Of a stretch of 47,923 bases of DNA, positions 43,849-47,923 are shown one piece after another. This stretch comes from Anaerolineae bacterium (GTDB taxonomy: Bacteria; Chloroflexota; Anaerolineae; DUEN01). The position numbers were made by a program, and so were the translations under genes. Position 1 is the stretch's first letter. Each line of letters begins with the position of its first letter. The notes under the pieces were generated by a model. It saw only the letters and a program-made list of their open reading frames with translations. It was not told the DNA's origin and did not search any database. The stretch covers positions 1 through 47,923 of the forward strand of contig JANXBS010000026.1 in NCBI GenBank assembly GCA_025060615.1, given 5' to 3'.

Positions 43849-46353
43849 ATGAAAGTGCCACTCTCCTGGCTGAAAGACTACGTAGATATCACGATGCCGG
43901 TGGCAGAACTGGCCGAACGGCTGACGCTGGCTGGCCTGGAGGTCGAGGCCATCGAGCATATCGGCGCGAGCTGGGACCGTGAGAAAATCATCGTCGGCCA
44001 GATCCTTCGCGTCGAGCCCCACCCCGACGCAGACCGGCTGTCTCTGGCCACGGTGGACTACGGCGGATCCGAGCCGCTCACCGTCGTCACCGGTGCGCCT
44101 AACGTCAAACAATATGAAGGCAAGCCGCTTCCCGGCCCGCTCAAGGTCGCCTTCGCCTTGGCAGGAGCTGAGCTGATTGACGGCTACGCCCACGATGGCC
44201 GCAAGTTTAAGCTCAAGCCCACCAAAATCCGCGGCGTACGCTCGGAGGGGATGGTCTGCTCGGAAAAGGAGCTAGGCCTGTCCAATGAGCACGAGGGGAT
44301 CCTCTATCTGCCGGCCGACGCGCCCGTGGGCATGCCGCTAGCCGATTATCTAGGCGACACCGTGCTCACCTTTGACATTAAAGGCGGCTTCGCCTATCTG
44401 TACAGCGTGGTGGGCATCGCCCGCGAGGTGGCTGCCCTTACCGGCCAGCGCGCTCGGCTGGATGTGCTCACCCTCCTCGACCGCCATCCAGTCGAGCTGC
44501 GCCCGGACACCCCCTGGCTCGACCTGGAGATCGCCGATCCCGACCTGTGCGGCCGCTATTCGGCTGCCATGATCCGCGGCATCCGCATCGGCCCATCGCC
44601 CGCCTGGATGCAGCAACGGCTCCAGCGCGCCGGCATGCGCCCCATCAACAACGTGGTGGATATCACCAACTATGTGATGCTGGAGCTCGGGCAGCCGTTG
44701 CACGCTTTCGATTATGTCAAGCTTCGCCCGCGTCCAGGTGGCGATCGCCCAGCCATCATCGTCCGCCGCGCCCGCCCCGGAGAGCGGATGACGACGCTGG
44801 ACGGTGTAGAGCGCGCACTGGATCCGGAGATGCTGCTCATCGCCGACGGCAGCGGCCCGGTGGCCATCGCCGGCGTCATGGGTGGGCTGGAGTCGGAGGT
44901 GACGGAGCAGACTGTGGATGTGTTGCTGGAGTCAGCCAATTTTGACTTCATCAACAACCGACGCACTGCGAAGTCGCTCCAGCTCCTCAGCGAGGCTTCC
45001 CTCCGCTTCGGTCGGCGGGTTGACCCCGAGCTGACGGTGAAAGCGCTGGCACGCGCCTGTCAGTTGATGGAAGAGCTAGCCGGAGGCAAGGCAGAGCCGC
45101 TTTACGCCGATCTGTACCCTGGCCGACGAGAGCCCACCGTAATCCACCTGCGGCTGAGCGATGTGCCGCGCATCCTGGGTGCCGATGTGCCGCCGGCCGA
45201 GGTGGAACGCATCCTAAACGCTCTCGAGTTCCAGACCGCGCCCGCTGGCGACGGTGTGCTGCGCGTGACCGTGCCGAGCTATCGCCTGGACGTAACGCAA
45301 TCGGTGGACCTGATCGAGGAGGTTGGCCGTATCTGGGGCTACGATCGCCTGCCCTCCACCCTGATTCGCGACGAGCTGCCGCCCCAGCGAGACAACCTGC
45401 CGCTCCAGCTCGAAGAGCAGGTGCGCAATATCTTGGCTGGCGCCGGCCTCCAGGAGGTCATCACCTATTCCTTGACCACGCCGGCCGCTGAGGCCAGGCT
45501 GTATCCCGGTCAGCCGATGGACGAATCGGCCTACCTCGCCCTGGCCAATCCGATGACCAGCGAACGCACCCATCTGCGCCGCACCTTGAGCGCTAACCTA
45601 CTTGATGTGCTGCGGTCGCACCTGCGTTTCATCGAGCGTGCCGCCGTCTTCGAGATCGGCCGGGTGTACCTCAAGGTGGCCGGAGAGGAGCTGCCGGACG
45701 AAGAGCCGCGCGTAGGGATCGCCATGACGGGGCCGCGCGGCTTGGGCGGCTGGGGAGATCGGCGAGCGGAACCGCTGGATTTCTTCGACTTAAAAGGCGT
45801 AATCGAGACATTGCTGACGCGGCTGGGCGTTGAAGGGGCTGTATATCGGCCCATTGAGCACCCGACGTTCCAGCGTGGGCGTACGGCTGAGATCGTGCTC
45901 ATAGCGGAAGGCCAGGCCGACGAAGTCCAGCTCGGCGTCCTAGGCGAGGTGAATCCGGCCGTGAGGGAGGCCTTCGATCTGCCTGCGCAGCGCGTGGCGC
46001 TGGCCGAGCTACATCTGCGGCCACTGCTCGAGCGATTCGGGCGAGCTCGCCGGCTGCGGCCGATCTCGCCGTTCCCGGCGGTGAAAGAGGATCTGGCGAT
46101 CGTGGTAGACGAAGAAGTCCCCGCGGAAAAGGTGGAAGCGGTCATCCGGGAGGCTGGTGGAAAGCTCCTGCAAGAGGTGAGGCTCTTCGACGTATACACT
46201 GGCGCGCCGATCCCGGTCGGGCGGAAGTCGTTGGCGTATGCCTTAACCTATCAGGCTCCGGATCGCACGCTGACAGATGAGGAGGTAGCCCACGTACGGG
46301 AACGGATCATTCGCCATTTGGAGCAAGCTGTGGGGGCTCAATTGCGAAGGTGA
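43849..46353 (+). CDS. pheT: Phenylalanine--tRNA ligase beta subunit
   Basis: An 834-residue subunit with the full bacterial domain set: start MKVPLSWLKDYVDI, EMAP-like tRNA-binding domain (about 40-150), B3/B4 editing domain (about 210-385, AMIRGIRIGPSP and INNVVDITNYVMLELGQPLHAFD), B5 domain (about 400-475), catalytic-like core, and C-terminal anticodon-binding FDX-ACB domain (SPFPAVKEDLAIVVDEEVPA to the end). It works as a heterotetramer with PheS. It ends 6 nt from the stop of a convergent kinase gene. Confidence 0.97.
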   Translation: MKVPLSWLKDYVDITMPVAELAERLTLAGLEVEAIEHIGASWDREKIIVGQILRVEPHPDADRLSLATVDYGGSEPLTVVTGAPNVKQYEGKPLPGPLKVAFALAGAELIDGYAHDGRKFKLKPTKIRGVRSEGMVCSEKELGLSNEHEGILYLPADAPVGMPLADYLGDTVLTFDIKGGFAYLYSVVGIAREVAALTGQRARLDVLTLLDRHPVELRPDTPWLDLEIADPDLCGRYSAAMIRGIRIGPSPAWMQQRLQRAGMRPINNVVDITNYVMLELGQPLHAFDYVKLRPRPGGDRPAIIVRRARPGERMTTLDGVERALDPEMLLIADGSGPVAIAGVMGGLESEVTEQTVDVLLESANFDFINNRRTAKSLQLLSEASLRFGRRVDPELTVKALARACQLMEELAGGKAEPLYADLYPGRREPTVIHLRLSDVPRILGADVPPAEVERILNALEFQTAPAGDGVLRVTVPSYRLDVTQSVDLIEEVGRIWGYDRLPSTLIRDELPPQRDNLPLQLEEQVRNILAGAGLQEVITYSLTTPAAEARLYPGQPMDESAYLALANPMTSERTHLRRTLSANLLDVLRSHLRFIERAAVFEIGRVYLKVAGEELPDEEPRVGIAMTGPRGLGGWGDRRAEPLDFFDLKGVIETLLTRLGVEGAVYRPIEHPTFQRGRTAEIVLIAEGQADEVQLGVLGEVNPAVREAFDLPAQRVALAELHLRPLLERFGRARRLRPISPFPAVKEDLAIVVDEEVPAEKVEAVIREAGGKLLQEVRLFDVYTGAPIPVGRKSLAYALTYQAPDRTLTDEEVAHVRERIIRHLEQAVGAQLRR

Positions 46354-46359
46354 TGGGGT

Positions 46360-47922
46360 TTATGCCTCCTGATAAGGGGTCGGGACATTTCGATATGATG
46401 TCCCTTCTCCCTCGGAGGAGACCGGCGACTCCTGCACTGGCAGCACAAAGTGAAAGGTGGATCCCACCCCCACCTCACTCTCCGCCCAGATTGCGCCTCC
46501 GTGCGCCTGAACGATGTTGCGGGCGATCGCCAGCCCGATCCCTGTCCCGCCAAACCGACGAGTGCTGGATCCATCTACCTGGTAGAACCGCTCCCAGATG
46601 CGGTGAATCTGATCAGGAGGGATGCCGATCCCTTGATCGCTGATAGTCACCTCGATAGCCTGCTGGTGCGATCCTTCGCCTAGTTGGGAGATAAATTGAT
46701 ATGTGCATGGGCGAATGCGCACCGTGATGGTCCCCCCCTCTGGGCTGAATTTGATCGCGTTGCCCAGCAGGTTATCAAACACTTGGCCTAAGCGGTTGTA
46801 ATCGCCCCAGATCACCGGCAGGTCGTCGCTTGCTTCGAGGACGAATTGGAACTTCTCCTTCCGGCCCATCTTCTGAACAAGGATCTCAGCGTTGCGGATG
46901 CTGAACTGCGCTAACTCTACCAGATAAATTGGCTCGCGCACGAGGGGTATCATCGGCCCTTGCTGGAAACTGAGGATGTCGTTGACCAGCCGGATGAGGG
47001 CATCGACGCGATCGGACACGACCTGAAACGCCTGGCGCTGCTCGGCGCTGATCTCGCCCAACAAGCCCTCCAAGAACAGGTCGGTGTATCCCCGGATCAC
47101 AGCCAGAGGCGTCCGCAGCTCATGGGACACATTCTGGATGAACTCGTCCTTCAGCCGGTCCAGCTCCTTCAGCTCCCCATAGGCTTTTTCCAGCGCGGAC
47201 GCGTGCTGGCGCAGGTCCTCGATCAGCCGCATCGTCTCCAAGGCGACGCCGACCTGGTTGGCCAGCGTAGCCAGCAGCTCGATGTCCGGCTTGGGGTAAA
47301 AGTCATCCGGGTCGCGCCGGCCGAAGAGCCAGACGCCGAGGACCGTATCTCCCACCTCAACGGGGACGGCCAGCCGCACCCAATCCATCTCTTGCTCCTC
47401 CGGCGACACCTCTCCCAGCTCCGATTGGGGCGGACGATAGCGTTTCACCCCGGCCAGCCACTGACGGACCTGCTCAGAGGCGTCCACCTCGGGGTCCAAC
47501 GCCACGCCGTCGGCATAGAAGAGCGTGGCCTGGCCATCTTTCCAGAGGTAGAGGGCCGACTGGCGAATCAACAGGCTGGGACCGACCTCGCGGGTCAACA
47601 GACGGACTAAAGCGTCTCGGTTGAGCGCCCGGGGGATCTCGTTGGTGAAGGCGCGGAGGATGTCATCCGGGTTGTGATCGGTGCCATAGGCCAAGCGGTC
47701 CAGCAGGCGCTGGAAGGGCGCGCGCAGGAACAGGCCGCCGACCACGAAGAACATGGACACGGTGAGCGCAAACCCCAACGAGGCCGGCGTGAACGGGACC
47801 CGCTGGGCGCCCAACACGAACACGACGACGAAAGCGGTGAGATACACGACGAGGAAGCTGAACAGGCTCAGAGCTCGGTTAGCCCGGAACTCCAGATCGC
47901 CTAGCAGCCGCTTGTATGGGGC
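46360..47922 (-). CDS. GAF-containing sensor histidine kinase (5' end beyond window)
   Basis: At least 520 residues, and the frame is open to the right edge, so the true start lies outside; the GTG at 47847 is only a possible internal start. It begins with two or more hydrophobic segments (LTAFVVVFVLGA and the following helix), then a GAF-like domain (about residues 80-240), a short coiled coil (EKAYGELKELDRLKDEF), HisKA with the acceptor His in NVSHELRTPL, and a HATPase domain with DNLLGNAIKFSPEGG, ISDQGIGIP and GGTGIGLAIA. It resembles a membrane sensor kinase without a receiver. No response regulator is adjacent in the window. Confidence 0.9.
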   Translation of the reverse strand, partial: APYKRLLGDLEFRANRALSLFSFLVVYLTAFVVVFVLGAQRVPFTPASLGFALTVSMFFVVGGLFLRAPFQRLLDRLAYGTDHNPDDILRAFTNEIPRALNRDALVRLLTREVGPSLLIRQSALYLWKDGQATLFYADGVALDPEVDASEQVRQWLAGVKRYRPPQSELGEVSPEEQEMDWVRLAVPVEVGDTVLGVWLFGRRDPDDFYPKPDIELLATLANQVGVALETMRLIEDLRQHASALEKAYGELKELDRLKDEFIQNVSHELRTPLAVIRGYTDLFLEGLLGEISAEQRQAFQVVSDRVDALIRLVNDILSFQQGPMIPLVREPIYLVELAQFSIRNAEILVQKMGRKEKFQFVLEASDDLPVIWGDYNRLGQVFDNLLGNAIKFSPEGGTITVRIRPCTYQFISQLGEGSHQQAIEVTISDQGIGIPPDQIHRIWERFYQVDGSSTRRFGGTGIGLAIARNIVQAHGGAIWAESEVGVGSTFHFVLPVQESPVSSEGEGTSYRNVPTPYQEA

Positions 47923-47923
47923 A

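Overview
The window is one continuous piece of a bacterial chromosome, rich in G+C. Several traits fit a Chloroflexota (Anaerolineae-like) genome: sugar ABC transporters of the LplB/YtcP type, a large glycan-degradation cluster, multi-domain histidine kinases paired with receiver proteins, T-box control of a tRNA synthetase, and a c-di-AMP riboswitch. The assignment is an inference from gene content only. No tRNA, rRNA or CRISPR array was found.

Positions 1-3614 hold a left-truncated heparinase II/III-like lyase, a Gfo/Idh/MocA dehydrogenase and a sugar isomerase/epimerase. Positions 3879-7314 hold a membrane hybrid histidine kinase and a convergent multi-domain receiver protein whose coding ends overlap by 68 nt. 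Positions 7552-11349 hold a sugar importer (Tat/lipobox binding protein and two permeases, no ATPase), with a strong hairpin between the binding protein and the permeases. Positions 11412-30949 are a run of same-strand catabolic genes: two GH36 alpha-galactosidase-like enzymes, two very different GH2 enzymes, a beta-helix protein, a two-module alpha/beta hydrolase and three uroporphyrinogen-decarboxylase (URO-D) superfamily proteins. A truncated aldehyde:ferredoxin oxidoreductase N-terminal fragment lies beside a MITE-like inverted repeat. None of these enzymes shows a signal peptide, so the layout suggests import of oligosaccharides followed by breakdown in the cytoplasm.

Positions 30987-35252 hold a LysR regulator divergent from a fused FAD/iron-sulfur 2-hydroxyacid-type oxidoreductase with an unusual Met-Pro-rich tail. 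A GT4 glycosyltransferase follows. Positions 36956-41087 lie on the minus strand. A DapA-family aldolase, a CPA2 cation/proton antiporter and a P-II-like protein form one operon with a clear promoter and a palindrome at its start. Next comes a sigma70-type promoter, a c-di-AMP (ydaO/yuaA-class) riboswitch, and a gene encoding two fused c-di-AMP-receptor (DarA-like) domains, then a small B12-binding protein. The signal therefore seems to be read by RNA and by protein in one transcript, next to an ion antiporter; this is the most striking system in the window.

Positions 41205-46353 carry a promoter, a phenylalanine T-box leader with its terminator, pheS, an intervening FAD-dependent reductase and pheT. 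The window ends in a histidine kinase on the minus strand that runs off the right edge.
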